This document shows positions 35,225 to 46,503 of a DNA stretch of 64,000 bases, piece by piece. Each line of letters opens with the position of its first letter. Within the stretch, counting starts at the first letter, position 1. The notes below the pieces were generated by a model. The model was not told where the DNA came from. It ran no database searches and was given only the letters and a program-made list of their open reading frames with translations. A program made the translations under genes and the position numbers. This DNA is from Lycorma delicatula (lineage: Eukaryota > Arthropoda > Insecta > Hemiptera > Fulgoridae): the NCBI RefSeq assembly GCF_047948215.1, contig NC_134456.1, positions 55,321,959 to 55,385,958 on the forward strand, given 5' to 3'.

Positions 35225-36073
35225 CTAAAACATACGTGATCGCAAGGGTAATATGAAGTCGCGATCGATAATGTGAAGAATATCGTTGTAAACGTTATCG
35301 GTCACGATATGATACATCAGACTGTCCTTATCGGTCATTAGAAGATTTATATTATGACCGTACTTTTCCACCATGTAGTCATAGTGGAATTCGTACATGA
35401 TCATTTTGCTAATGTCCAATACGGTAAAACCGATGTAGATTGGACTATTGAGGAATATCTCCGTTTTCTTCAGACTTACCCCGACGAGATCCTTGTTATA
35501 GATGTACCAAGCCTTAACTCTCGGTTTTGCAATCACCTTATCCAGCTTACGTTCGTTAGTGACCAGTTTGAAGTCTATTCTGTTTCGTACGTTTTTCAAG
35601 GACTTGCCGTACACCGCGTTGTTCATTAACTTGAAAAAGTCCTTTTCAAAACTGTTTCGTGCTTGCGCACGCGTTTCAGTATTGAAGTCGATGTACGGTT
35701 TCAACCAAGGAGACTGGGAGAATTCCAGAACTCTGTAAACGTTTTTCACTTTCAGTCCTAGTCGAGTGTATAACTTTAGGTTTCTGTAATGTAAAACATA
35801 TCGTGCCTTGTCGTACAATGTTGTCATTAATTTCTTTACGGGACATCTCTTTATGTCCTTCAAATAGGGGGACAACATGTCATCGGTTGGTACTAATCGT
35901 TCTGGTGCGAGAGGGTAATCTTTGTGACGATCGTGCAATTGTTGTGGATACTCGAGATCCACTTCCAAGATGTAGCCCTTTTCGCCTAGATCGTCAACCC
36001 CGTTAATATCGATATTGTCAATCTCTTCAGTACTCAACCACCTAAAATTAGCTTGTGGTAAGGGCTCAACCAT
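35225..36073 (-). pseudogene. Polinton/Maverick-type family-B DNA polymerase, palm and thumb part
   Basis: Protein-primed PolB of Polintons copies the element DNA. This frame continues the upstream exonuclease part after two in-frame stops (TAA at 36,113-36,115 and TGA at 36,077-36,079) that flank motif A, which reads YDSNNLYG then the stop in place of Trp. Downstream are YILEVDLEYP and HDYPLAPE-type sequence, motif B as KLMNNAVYGKSLKNVRNR, and motif C as LLMTDKDSLMYHI. There Lys replaces the usual Thr between the two catalytic Asp residues. Near 35,240 the frame breaks, and the C-terminal continuation (GKFKDEMNGKAIREFV, then a TGA) runs to about 35,120. Clearly dead, but family identity is strong. 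Confidence 0.85.
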
Positions 36074-36112
36074 GGCTCACCCATAAAGGTTGTTGGAATC
36101 ATAATATTGAAC

Positions 36113-37039
36113 TTAGGACGTGGGGTCGGATGGGTCATATTGATCCGGAATATTTGGGTTGTTCGCCTTTCCGTACCTGTGTGAAATCATAGCTATACCA
36201 CCGTGTGTGCCTTTTTCAACAAACAGATGCATATCTATGTCTGTCAACAGTTCCAATTTTTGACAGGTAAATTTTAACATGGCATTCCACGTGAAATGGG
36301 GGGTGGAATAAAAGTGACAGGGGTCCAAACCGTAATATTGCATAGACGTACTTCGGAAATTTTCAAATACGTCCGCCAACAATAATACATCGCTAAGAAG
36401 GTAAAGATAGTGATAATCGCCTAACGTATTGCAGTCAAATATTTCCCACACGTTTTTGGTGTGGGTGTAATCTTTGGCTGTTATGTTCTCTCTTCTTAGC
36501 GTGCTGTAGAATGCCGTCTGCTGTGGAAGTTCGGTTTCGGAAAACTTGTTTACATGGGTCATGTATTCGTATGGGTAAACGCCTTTAGGGATTAAACAAT
36601 CTCTTTTCTCGGGTAATGGGTAACAGTGCGTGAGACGTTTAAATACGGTGTCTTTGCCCTGACAATCTTTTACTAGATTTTCTACAAGTTTTTCGAGGTA
36701 CGACGAAAGAAATTGTAAAGAGTCCAAGAACCTCAATGGACCAACGGACAGTGACTGTATCCGCTCAGACGTGTTGGCGATACAGTTTATTTTTACGTCG
36801 TCCTTGTATTTTCCCAAAGCTTGAACTATGTGATGGCTATCGTAACCGCGGAGGTTATAAAAAAATACTGGAATATGCTCGGTGCGTTTACAATTTAAAT
36901 TGCACTGATAATGACATGCACCAAGAAACCGCCCTGTGGTATGCGAGTGATGACGTACACGATTGTCGTTCAACTTGCAAAGACAAAGAAAACACTCGGT
37001 AGCCCTTTGAAATGGATCCCTGTCTTCGGGCGTCATCAC
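36113..37039 (-). pseudogene. Polinton/Maverick-type family-B DNA polymerase, exonuclease part
   Basis: The frame encodes a Cys-rich block (CFLCLCKLND...VRHHSH, GACHYQCNLNC), then VFFYNLRGYDSHHIVQALGK, the Exo II region with FLDSLQFLSSYLEKLV, and Exo III as YLYLLSDVLLLADVFENFR. These are the 3'-5' proofreading motifs of protein-primed PolB. It is followed by the palm entry and ends at a TAA in front of motif A. The start given by the frame is internal. The N-terminal part lies at 37,040-37,510 in other frames. Confidence 0.85.
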
Positions 37040-37510
37040 TATCGGTTTTCGACAATCATAATTTTGTGCAATCTATCGGCGTGTTAGAGCAAATCATCCA
37101 GCATCTTTTCAACGATATTTTCACCATCAGTTCTCGCTTGGTAGACGACAGGACCTTCGGAAATCTGCCTGTCCTCATCAACGATTACATAGACGTAACT
37201 GGATAGAAGATGATGGGCTACCTTATCGGTAAAACTAGTGTTAGAATTAGGGGTGGCAGTGTCCATCGGATGAACAAACGATTCGAACCCGCATACACCG
37301 CATACGGAACGGGGAGTGTGGACGAGTAGACCCTAAACTTCATCACGCATTCCCATTCTTTAACAGGATCGGGTAATCTTATCCTTTGTGCACCGTGTCG
37401 CTTACACTCGATGAAATGTTTGTTTAGGTTTTGTGTAGCGACGAGTGAACCTGATGAACTAAAACGGCGCAGACAATACGGACTATATTGACTGCTGCAT
37501 CGACTCTATG
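37040..37510 (-). pseudogene. N-terminus of the PolB pseudogene
   Basis: On the minus strand, 37,380-37,500 encodes a zinc-finger-like SPYCLRRFSSSGSLVATQNL then NKHFIECKRHG (one expected Cys is Ser), then RLPDPVKEWECVMKFRVYS and PYAVYAG. A one-base loss breaks the Exo I motif (Asp of DFE changed to Gly and the frame shifted) before FESFVHPMDTATPN (about 37,260). 37,084-37,266 continues with SSYVYVIVDEDRQISEGPVV to a TAA, then DRLHKIMIVENR and another shift into the exonuclease frame. At least three lesions lie in this part. Confidence 0.7.
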
Positions 37511-38060
37511 TTAAACATGAATGGAGACGAGATAGCCCGTTCATACCCGGTTTGGTATTTATAAGGCAATAATGGAATTTATCTCTCGTGCGCGCTGATT
37601 CCCGACGCTGCGATTGGATAGCTTCAGACCGCGTCGGATCCACAATTCTTCAGTCGAGCGCCACGTCCCGCACTGTAAACATCTTTCTCTACGTCTGTCC
37701 GCTGACGCACGCACGCGCACACACCGCCGCCTCCCAGTGCACGATCTACGACGAGATCCTCACTCTGTGACGCGCGCCTCCCGACGCCGTCGCATGGACA
37801 ACCAGGATCATTCTCGAGGTACGTCGTCAAAAAACACGTCACAATCCAAGATGGCCGTCCACCGCCATCTTGGCGGGCTACGGCGTCACTGACGTCACTA
37901 TCCAAGATGACCGACCACCTCCATCTTGTCCACCATCATAGTCGCTATCTCAAATTGGCGGACAAGATGGCCGCCAAGATAACCGACGGTCGCCATCATG
38001 GATTCCAAGATGGCGGACGGCCGCCATCTTGGAAGGACGTCATTTTTGACGACGTACCCC
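37511..38060. repeat. GC-rich upstream region with a cluster of CCAAGATGGC hairpins
   Basis: The stretch is far richer in GC than the window average. From 37,848 to 38,035 the decamer CCAAGATGGC and its complement GCCATCTTGG, with one-base variants, recur about nine times in both orientations. They form several imperfect hairpins, for example CCAAGATGGCGGACGGCCGC followed by CATCTTGG at 38,007-38,034. TGACGTCA-like sites (37,885 and nearby) are interspersed. It sits upstream of the PolB start, where a Polinton terminal region or promoter would be. The open frames here are shadows of the GC-rich repeats. Confidence 0.6.
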
Positions 38061-39835
38061 TATTTCCGTACTACTATCGGTCTAGTGGTTGGGAGGCTCT
38101 GTCAAGAATTCTGCCAATTATTTTAAATACATATAGATTAATAACCAGTTATTCAATTATTTTCTTATTAACCAAACATTAACTTAGAAAATTTTAGGTA
38201 AGTAATCTAAATAAAATAGAGTTTATCCTTATTTTATTATTTTATCTGTTTATATTTTATTTTTAAGATTTTAGTGATGCAGTAAGCCTTCAAGTTCGAT
38301 CGAAGATTCTTAATATTTTTTTAATATTTAGTTAGAAAAGATTAAAAAATAAAATATTATCTGCCATCGGTCTTTCTTTACTTTGATTTTCAGCGGTATG
38401 CGTATAGAATGAATTTTAAGTATGGAATACGCTAAATGAAAGAAACGAGTATAACGATTTATTTTTAATATTCATAAGTCATCCGTCAATAAAAAATGTC
38501 TGCAAGGTTATCAGTAGGCGTATGGTGGATATAAATTTGAAAAGCATTATAAGTGATTAACTATTCTTGTGGAGGTTTCTTATTTTTTAGATATCGAGTA
38601 TAATCCTCAGAGAGTCGGTTCGTTCGCTGAGTTACCTCTTATGCTTTTTTCTACTACATCATTTTCAACAATAAAATTCTTTTAATATTATTTTAAAAGA
38701 ATAATAAAATTTGTCAAGCAATTGGGTGTTTCCGCAATTATCACAAATTTAATAACGTTTTTACTGTTTATCCTAAGTTAATCGTTTACCATGAACTATA
38801 ATTATAAAAAAAATAAATTTTGCGCTTATAAAATATGTAGCACGATCTCGAGTTATACGACTAAAGCTAATATTCTTGCATATTATGATAACCTCACTAA
38901 TTTGAGTATTGTAAAGGTAAGTCCAGATTTGGATTCATATTCTGAAGGAAATTCATTATAATAAAACGTTTTTAAAAAAATATATATAAACACTCCTCCA
39001 CTCGGATGTTTTGATTGTCTTATTTTTAATATTATTTCAAACAATTACTGTTGAATTGTTATTTAACATCTTATTAGATTTGCTACCTTATGTATTTTTG
39101 GTTACACAATGTTATATTCACACTTGTTGACTCCGAAAATAAGAAGGCATTTTACGTTTATGATTTGCGAAACTGGATCTTACGTCATTTTTAACACTTC
39201 TATTTGTTGTATATTTTTTTAAGATATTGCCGGATTTGATACGGTTAAATATCAGATCAACTTAAAACTGTAAACTATAACTGAGACAAGAGTTTACCTA
39301 AAGTTATGTTATTAAATTTTCTCTAAAATGTCTAAACGTCTTTCTGCCTTTTTAATTAAGGTTGACGTTGTTAAAAACAAATAAAATCAAGTCGGTGCAA
39401 ATTAATTGAATTGCATAAGCTTAAATATTTTTATAAGAAAAATACATTTTTGCAGTTTTGTTGTAGAAATAAAAAAAGTAAAGCCTCTAAAAATTTAACA
39501 TTTTATTAAAATTAAGAAAAAATTATGCGTGATTAGACATAACTAAATATATCATTTAAATAATGCTTTATGTATTTTTTTTTTTCTTAAAACTGAGCAT
39601 AATATTACTCAACTTTAATTAACGACATGTTGCCTCATGGATCTTGGACTTTATTTTTGTAATTCCATTTTGAATTTATTTTTGTACTTTATTTACTTTG
39701 TACTTTATTTTTGTAATTCCATTTTCTGTATAGCTTGTTTGAATTATATTATATACTAAATGGTATTTTCTTAATTATTATTGATAGTTTTACTATCGTA
39801 ATTTTTAAGATGTTATTTATTTTATATTAAAGTAC
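38061..39835. other. AT-rich DNA without recognisable genes
   Basis: No coding similarity or repeat boundary seen. A local duplication containing TACTTTATTTTTGTAATTCCATTTT lies near 39,645-39,725. Confidence 0.5.
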
Positions 39836-39837
39836 TA

Positions 39838-40215
39838 GTCGGTCAGGGTTCGCTTTGCTCGCCTTCCCGTCTAGCTAGGGATAGAGTCCCTGGATCTCCG
39901 CTGTGTTTGTTATGGCTGTGAGAATAATACTAAAAAATAACAATTAAATTATACAGACTTTACAATTACCTGAAATAAAAACTAAATTACAAAAGACAGA
40001 ATAGTAGTAACTACAGTAAATAAAGTACACAGACGTTTGTGGAGGAAAAATTCACAACTTCACCCCCAACTGGGCTGTGTCCTCAAGCTGTTGCTTAAAA
40101 TCTTCTCTGGGATAACACGAATGTCTCCTGACAGTTTGAAAGCAATCGGTTGGTAGGATTTCGTGTGATCTTGTTGCAAATAGACAGACAAAATTTCGCA
40201 TGTAGCTATTATATT
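39838..40215 (+). mobile_element. Non-autonomous dispersed element with an ACTAGTCGGTCAGGGTTCGC-type head
   Basis: It starts ACTAGTCGGTCAGGGTTCGC, continues TTTGCTCGCC, and ends with AAATAGACAGACAAAATTTC then GCATGTAGCTATTATATTAG. That head-and-tail pattern is typical of short dispersed elements in arthropod genomes. The 3' part contains GTCTCCTGACAGTTTGAAAG and CAATCGGTTGG. No coding frame. The class (SINE-like or RTE-mobilised) is not certain. 51,610-51,790 has a similar ACTAGC head. Confidence 0.5.
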
Positions 40216-41030
40216 AGAAAAATGAATTTTTTTAAAAGAAATCTTATTTTTAACTCTTTGTAATTTTCCTCCGTGGTGAACTGATAACTTGTGAATTCTG
40301 TTTTTAACTGAATGCTCATTTTAGTTTCTTTTTTTTTCTCTGGATTCACATATTTATTTGCTTTTTGCTAAACTGAAAAGATATTGTATCTAGACTGCAT
40401 CTACAGTCTTACCGAAGATCTAAATTCTATGTTATGCAGTCTTCTGACTGTTAGAAATTAAAAGAAGAAAGAAAAAAACTTTTTCAACACTTTCGGGCTG
40501 TAAATATCTGATCACATTTGCGCTCTTTTTAATATTGCAATTGAAACAGGAATTTTTAATTAAACAGTAACTGTTATAATTTTTTTTTTTATGTTTTTCT
40601 TTATGGCACATGTTGAAGTTTTATGATAACGTTAATGGGTATAGGCTGGACGTAAGTCGTTATTTAAGCGATAATTAAGAGTAACATACCTTGCTACTGG
40701 TGTATAAGGCCCTTAAAATAGGCCTTAAAGATAAAGTGCGTCTTTTATCGTAAAGGTTTCGATTATTTTTTTTTTTCTCAAAGCCTTGCGCAAGGCTTTT
40801 GACTTTAAAGATGTGTATCGTGGCACTCCTTAGGATATCTTAAGAACTTTATTGAGAGAGATAACGCAACAGCGTTCTTGACCTTCTTGAAACTTCTCGC
40901 ATAACACGGGCTGTCATTGGAGGAATCCTGCTGAAGTTCTCTCACCCGATTAATGAATTACTGAGTCGAGTTTACGAATGTATGTATACTGTGTTTTTAT
41001 CGTTAGTACTATGGAAAGTACTAACAGGTG
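40216..41030. other. AT-rich DNA without recognisable genes
   Basis: A GC-richer patch at 40,800-40,990 has a short hairpin (GCCTTGCGCAAGGC at 40,783-40,796) but no identifiable gene. Confidence 0.45.
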
Positions 41031-41034
41031 ACGT

Positions 41035-41425
41035 TCGTATCATCATCCAAAACTATAAATTGCAGGATGTGAAATATACAGAAAAACGTGAGAATAGGAA
41101 CGCTAAAAGACATTTTGGACCACCACTAACAGAAAAAATGATTAAAACATGATGAGATCAGGACATTTCGAAAAACCTGTGCAAAGGGAAACGCAAAAAC
41201 GCGGAAAACGTTCGAAGTGGCTAGAAGTAGAAAGTGAAGTGTTGAAATCGAAAAATGGCATTGCGATTTCAACAAAAATGATTCGCACATACGCGGTTAA
41301 AACAACTTTTTAACGGTCATTTCACAATTTCGAAGGGGGTATCATGGTGTTATCGATTTACTAAACTTAATGGACTCGCTATGCGTACCAAAACTAAAAT
41401 TTGTTACAAAATGCCAGATTAATTT
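41035..41425 (+). pseudogene. Tigger/pogo-type transposase N-terminus with CENP-B-like helix-turn-helix
   Basis: Plus-strand pieces in order: ENRNAKRHFGPPLTEKMIK (first helix-turn-helix), QKRGKRSKWLEVESEVLK, SKNGIAISTKMIRTYAVKTT, then FNGHFTISKGVSWCYRF and TKLNGLAMRTKTKICYKMPD (the CENPB-type second DNA-binding domain). Several frameshifts and a stop separate them. The DDE domain is missing. It is a different copy from the TIR-bounded element at 13 kb and has no visible inverted repeats. Confidence 0.7.
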
Positions 41426-42125
41426 TAAAATATTAATGTGGAGCAGTTGCTTAACACGATAGCACCAAGTCTTGCGACGATGATTGAAAGAATCATTGAT
41501 TCAAAGATTGAGTCGACTCATCAGAGAAAACAAAGTAAAGATGAGAAGACTCATCCCCGGACTGACGCTGTTGACATGAGACACACCAGCGACGTTTAAA
41601 AAACCAGCTAAATCTGCGATTGTAAAGTCACCAACTTGTGTAAGAATTAAAAATCTTGATTTATCTGACAAAGAGAAACAGATCGCTCCGTCGTGTAGTC
41701 ACAAATCTAAAGAAATTGTGACAAGAAAACCTGAATCTGCGGAAATGGAGGTGCAAGTTATTATAGAAATAGCACCATGCGCAGACGAAATAAAACCTGT
41801 ACCAATAGAGCCTCCAAAAGCGCAAAGATCAGCTTCGGTGAGAGCATCTATTTCAGCTGAACCCAGTACTGCAGTAGAGAAAGAGTCCGGCTCATCCGCC
41901 GCGGAGACATCATCGCACATTAATTTAGATTCTTTAGCAAAGATGCTAACAGCACCGGCGAAAGTTTCATCAACTGACGTCAGTCGAAGAACGTCACTGG
42001 CATCCGAAATAGAGGAAGACGATGCCATGTTTGAGGCCTCAGATACGCTGTCATCAGAGGTTGAGGCCGTCAGAAGAATGGAGAAACATAAAAAAGGATG
42101 GCCGAAAGGAAAGCCTAGAAAGTAA
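41426..42125 (+). pseudogene. Unrecognised Ser/Ala/Glu-rich ORF with a basic C-terminal tail, one frameshift
   Basis: Two abutting frames look like one gene. 41,432-41,592 gives NVEQLLNTIAPSLATMIERI then IDSKIESTHQRKQSKDEK and ends at TAA. A frameshift then leads into 41,580-42,125, starting KKPAKSAIVKSPTCVRIK and open for about 180 codons. Its C-terminal part has alternating acidic and Ser-rich stretches (EIEEDDAMFEASDTLSSEVE) and ends MEKHKKGWPKGKPRK*, an AT-hook-like basic tail. Its first ATG is at about 41,745. Codon use looks protein-coding and not AT-driven. Its place after a Tigger fragment and before a LINE-like 3' end suggests a transposon protein, perhaps a gag-like ORF. I do not recognise the family. 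Confidence 0.5.
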
Positions 42126-42310
42126 TTTTATTGGATCAGAAGTTATAAGAAAAGTAAAATTTTGTTCATTTTTTTTTCGACACATGAAAATGTGAAATAT
42201 TGAACCCTTTTTTTATTTTTTTTTGAAGTGGGATGGGGCTAATGACCAAAGTAGTCGATGCCCCTAAAAACCTCAAAAAAAACAAAAAAAAAACATGTCA
42301 AATCTCAGGA
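42126..42310 (+). mobile_element. LINE-like 3' end after the unrecognised ORF
   Basis: After the stop codon comes a T-rich UTR, then GGGGCTAATGACCAAAGTAG followed by TCGATGCCCCTAAAAACC, and A-rich runs with C interruptions. GGGGC...GCCCC can form a stem. Such a motif followed by an A-rich tail is common at the 3' end of insect LINEs. This suggests that the preceding ORF belongs to a retrotransposon. Confidence 0.45.
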
Positions 42311-44035
42311 ATCTGTATTATTCTTTTTTAAATCTCATTTTTTCAGTGGTAAAAAAATACTCTCCCTTTATTGTAGATAGATGAGCCAAAATCCTAAAAA
42401 ATAACACAAGTAGTACCTAAATGTCTTTTCTTCACCACTAACCTATAGAATTTCAGGACTTTGGTGTTACGTTACGGCGGCCATATTGGATTTCCCCCAC
42501 CTCTTCACCAGGAGCCTATAAGATTACTGGCTGCGTCCCTTTCCCTCAGGTAGACTATTCATACCAAAAAATAACGCACAATCCTGTTCTCTACACTTTC
42601 AAAACTCCCAACACGATGACGTTTGGATAGCATCTAGTAGGATAATGCAGTCCCTCCGAATGCACCTGTTTATCGCAATATCTAGTAGGTCTGCTCGGAA
42701 GTCATACCGTCCAAAGAGTATTGCACACTGACGTCCAACATATTCGCTCCTACAAAGACGTTATGCCTTTGGCAAATATAGAGTAGTAATGAGCAGTGTA
42801 ACAATTTGCAAAAAGTAAATTGCTGCAATGGGTTAATTATGTACATGGGAAAAATATATAGATATTTAATACGTTTGTGAATTGCAAGTATGGTTAATTA
42901 TATACAAGGAAAAAGATAATTAAATAAAAAATACATAGGTATGTTATTTGTGTTTGTGTGTGAAAAATTAAGCATTTTTTTATTTAAATAAACCATTATA
43001 TTTAATTAAATTAAAATTAAATATATATAATTATATTTTTTTATGGTTATATCATACAAATGCGTATATGTTCCCCTCACCATTTATATCAAAAGATGAT
43101 TGCACACACTCAGTCAAATTTTCATAAAAGCTTTGGAACTTGTTCATCCAGTTACGTGTTTAAACTAATTTTTGAAGAAATTTTTGATTTTTAATAAACT
43201 AGTAATATGTATCGGGAACGGGGGTCTTTAGCTCACCTTTTTACCGTTTACGGGTAGGTGTAGGATTAAGCAACTCAATCTGTATGGTCTTGCTTAAGAC
43301 CACTGAAAGACAGTTTAATTAGGTTAGTGGTAGTACACTGACGGGAATGTCCTTCGTGGCATTTACATCGGTGGCATCCTGACTCAGGATACATTTGAGA
43401 CTGAAAGATGTCTGTTGCTGAAGTATTGAAGATGACCTCCGGTAAAGAGTCTAAGAGCTAGATACGGAGATACGGTAGGTTTAGTTATTGGGCCATTAAG
43501 GTGTCAAAGGATAATTAGTAGTTTTAATTGTTTTACAATAACTTCATATTTGTATAAGAAAAAAGGACGAGGAAATTGTAATATAATCTATTTTTTTAGA
43601 GTACAAATAAAATATTAATTTTAAAAACAAAACTTGGTAGTAAACTAATCGAATTTGTTTTGGGTAGGATTTAAAATGTAAATTTTCTACATATAGGAAG
43701 GTGTAGTTACTTTATCGTTAAACATCTAAAAAAAAAATTATTTTTAAAAAGAAACGTAAATATTCTATATTTATTTATTAGACTACGGTAATTTATCAAA
43801 GATATGTAAAGGAAAGGAATTATAATTATATCGTCACACTATATTATTTAAAATAGATAAAGTTTCCCTAAATAAAGAAATTATACCTTTATAATTATAA
43901 AGAAATTATATTATAAGAAATTATATAATAATTAAAATATTGCTCATACAAATGGATATAATACTAATACAATAAATAAATTATAACATAGAATATATAA
44001 TAAAATTAATACGATGAACAGTATAAAATTATTAC
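42311..44035. other. Mixed AT-rich DNA, unassigned
   Basis: 42,460-42,790 is GC-richer and may be part of a decayed element (CGGCGGCCATATTGGATTTC at 42,475). 43,205-43,520 is also GC-richer (GGGAACGGGGGTCTTTAGCT and onward) but has no frame or match I recognise. The rest is strongly AT-rich. Confidence 0.4.
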
Positions 44036-44039
44036 CAGA

Positions 44040-44340
44040 AAAAATACATATAAAAAATGAATACACGCCAAAAAATCAGAAGATTTTACAAAAAAAATTA
44101 TCATAACACCGCGTATACTACAAATAATAAACTACTTAAATATATTAATAATAATTATAAGAAAATAATAAACAACGATTCTAAATTTAATAAACAAGGC
44201 GTACATAAATTGTAAATATTGTGATATGATATATATCGGAATGACCAACAGTATATTTTTCGTACGCTCAAAAGAACATACTTTAAAGAAACTTTTAAAG
44301 ATTTTTAAAAACTTGCTTTATACTTTTCAGTCATAGAATA
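44040..44340 (+). pseudogene. Penelope-like element: linker and GIY-YIG endonuclease remnant
   Basis: 44,105-44,210 reads NTAYTTNNKLLKYINNNYKK and INNDSKFNKQGVHKL, the linker before the endonuclease. After a frameshift, YINCKYCDMIYIGMTNSIFF followed by VRSKEHTLKK (44,205-44,300) gives the Cys pair, the YIG core, the conserved Arg and the EH motif of the GIY-YIG nuclease that ends Penelope-like retroelements. The RT part is not recognisable upstream. The composition is extremely AT-rich, so the copy is old. Confidence 0.65.
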
Positions 44341-44924
44341 ATCAGATTATTATCATATATTGCACGAGTTTAATTAGTAGGTTAATTTGGATTTTAAACC
44401 CTGCATATTCGGTTTGCAGATTTTGCTGTTTTTACACCCGCACCCTTAATTTACTCCGGTCGGGGGGATGTTTGAAAAATAATGCTGGAATAATATATTG
44501 CCACCCGACCTTAGTAACTGTGAGAAATTTTATCGATCGGCGGCAATATTAGGAAGTATGTTAAATTAAGGATGCAAGATTTGAGGACACACATGAAACA
44601 AAATTGAATAAACTTTGGGAGTTTTAATAAGGCAAGTAAAAAAAAAAAAAAAAATGTTCAATTTGGGGGCTCCGTATACTCAAGGAGAAGCATTCAAGTA
44701 AAATTAATTTTCAAGGAAATAATCCCTAAGGGGAAATAATAAATTTAAATATGACTTTTTAAAATCACATAGATACAGCCATAATTCTAAATAAACAAAA
44801 TTGTATTTTTCTAGGAACGGGATGAAATTTTTGGGTTAATTTGTTTGTTTTTTCAAGAAATATTTAGGCGTAAGGGTTATCAAGAAATTAAGATTTCTAT
44901 ATTTAAAAAAATATGAAATGTAAA
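44341..44924. other. AT-rich DNA, part of an unidentified repeat
   Basis: Contains a GC-richer patch (CACCCGCACCCTTAATTTAC at 44,437 onwards) and a 15-A run at 44,639. No gene recognised. Confidence 0.4.
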
Positions 44925-45045
44925 ACAAATTGTTAGGGATGTAGGATGTAGAGGGTATACTGAAATGAAACGACTAGCACTAGATACGGAATCTTGGAGA
45001 GCTGCATCAAACCAGTCAAATGACTGAAGACAAAAAAAAAAATAT
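44925..45045 (+). mobile_element. RTE-clade LINE 3' end, severely truncated
   Basis: Encodes only the last 35 or so codons, VKQIVRDVGCRGYTEMKRLA then LDTESWRAASNQSND*, followed by AGACAAAAAAAAAA. It is nearly identical to the ends of the copies at 17.8 and 47.6 kb. Confidence 0.9.
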
Positions 45046-46260
45046 TTTAAAAGCAAAGGGTAACTTGCGAGATGGATTTAAATTTAAAATATTGTTTTTT
45101 TAGGTTATAAAAGATATATATTTTTTTTACCACAGACTATTGGAGTGGGATGGGCAAACCATTTCTAAAATTGTTTAAACACCCACTGATTCACCCACTG
45201 TATTAGAAAATACAAATGGGGAAAAATTCCCATTAAGCCTTTTACCGAAGCATAATATATGGGTAAGAAAAAGCAAAAATATATAGTCACTTTAGGAACG
45301 GGTAAATATTAAATAAAAATTGATGGTGATTTGTCATTTTGATAAAAAAACTTATTTCTAAATAAGTTTATTATTTATTTCTAAAGTGTCCTAGTATAGA
45401 TTTGAAATTTTATTTTGGTCAAAATACCCCATACCCCCGTTTTTCCAATTTTTTAAAAAATTTAATTTAATACTAGGTACCTTTCTACCAAGTTTGAAGA
45501 AAATCGATCAGCGATGTTCAGATTTATAAGACATACATACATACGTACGTACATACTGTACATACGTACAAATGTCCATCTGACAAAAATAAATGTTTTG
45601 AACTTCAGAGCATTGGAATTTTGGTGATTTTTACAATTTATTTAAACATTTTTATCGTTAAAAAAGATTTTTCCACTTAAAGACAGAAAAGTTAAAAGAA
45701 GACCTTTTTTTAATTTTTTTGATCGATATATATTTTTTTCCTTTATAGTAGTAGCTATAGCTGCTATTTACATAGTAGCACAGTAGTTACTGATATAGTA
45801 TATACTAGTAAAGAGTAAAGAGCAACAATAGGCAGTGTACGCATGTATCAGTAATACGTATATAAATTTAACAATAAATACTATTGGTCAACTCAAAAAA
45901 AGGAGGTACGTATGCACTTCATATTATTGTTCTTTGTCTCTGTGCATTTTATCTCTTGTGGTTTTTGCATTTACCTTTTTCGTTGTAAGTACTTTTAGCT
46001 TTAGTATTCTGTTTGTAACACTAGAGGAAGATACTATTTACAGAACAGCTGTTGTGGTTTCATTAAAATAATTTTTTGAAAATCAAATAACATTTATTTA
46101 TTTTTATTTGTCATGATGGATTTTCATAGTAATTGTTTCATCCATCGATTACGAGTGAATGGATATTTTACATTTCAGTTATACCTCGTATAAGCAGGTA
46201 ATAAGCTACAAAAGTACATATTAAAGTAATAATTATTATAAACATAATAATTACTATATA
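45046..46260. other. AT-rich DNA, unassigned repeat-like sequence
   Basis: 45,530-45,570 holds a run of ACAT/ACGT tetranucleotides. The stretch before it (CTACCAAGTTTGAAGAAAAT, CGATCAGC) resembles ends of dispersed elements. The open frame 45,835-46,071 has no recognisable similarity. Confidence 0.4.
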
Positions 46261-46261
46261 A

Positions 46262-46503
46262 AGTATATATTTTTAAGACACCTGTGTGTCCAGCACAACT
46301 AGATGTTACCAAAGTCTTAAATCCAAAATTTCGAAATTCTACGGCTAATCATTTTTGATTTATGCATGATACGTACGTACAGACGTCACGCCGAAACTAG
46401 TCAAAATGGATTCAGCGATAGTCAAAATGGATATTTCTGTTGAAATCTAAACCGAGATTTTCGCGATCACAGTACTGTCTTTACTTCGTACAAGGAAATA
46501 AAA
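46262..46503 (-). repeat. Dispersed repeat family D, 5' part
   Basis: On the minus strand: TTTTATTTCCTTGTACGAAG, GTACTGTGATCGCGAAAATC, CCATTTTGACTATCGCTGAA, TTCGGCGTGACGTCTGTACG, then GATTAGCCGTAGAATTTCGA, AATTTTGGATTTAAGACT and GGTAACATCTAGTTGTGC. The second half matches 28,425-28,520, so this copy supplies the 5' end missing from the others. Confidence 0.7.

Noticed and set aside
37588..37905. Open frames upstream of PolB
   Set aside because: Overlapping frames on both strands arise because GC-rich DNA has few stops; none shows domain similarity.
41718..41720. Start codon of the 41.7-42.1 kb ORF
   Set aside because: It is GTG, not a normal eukaryotic start; the frame stays open further upstream without ATG, so a start here is not supported.
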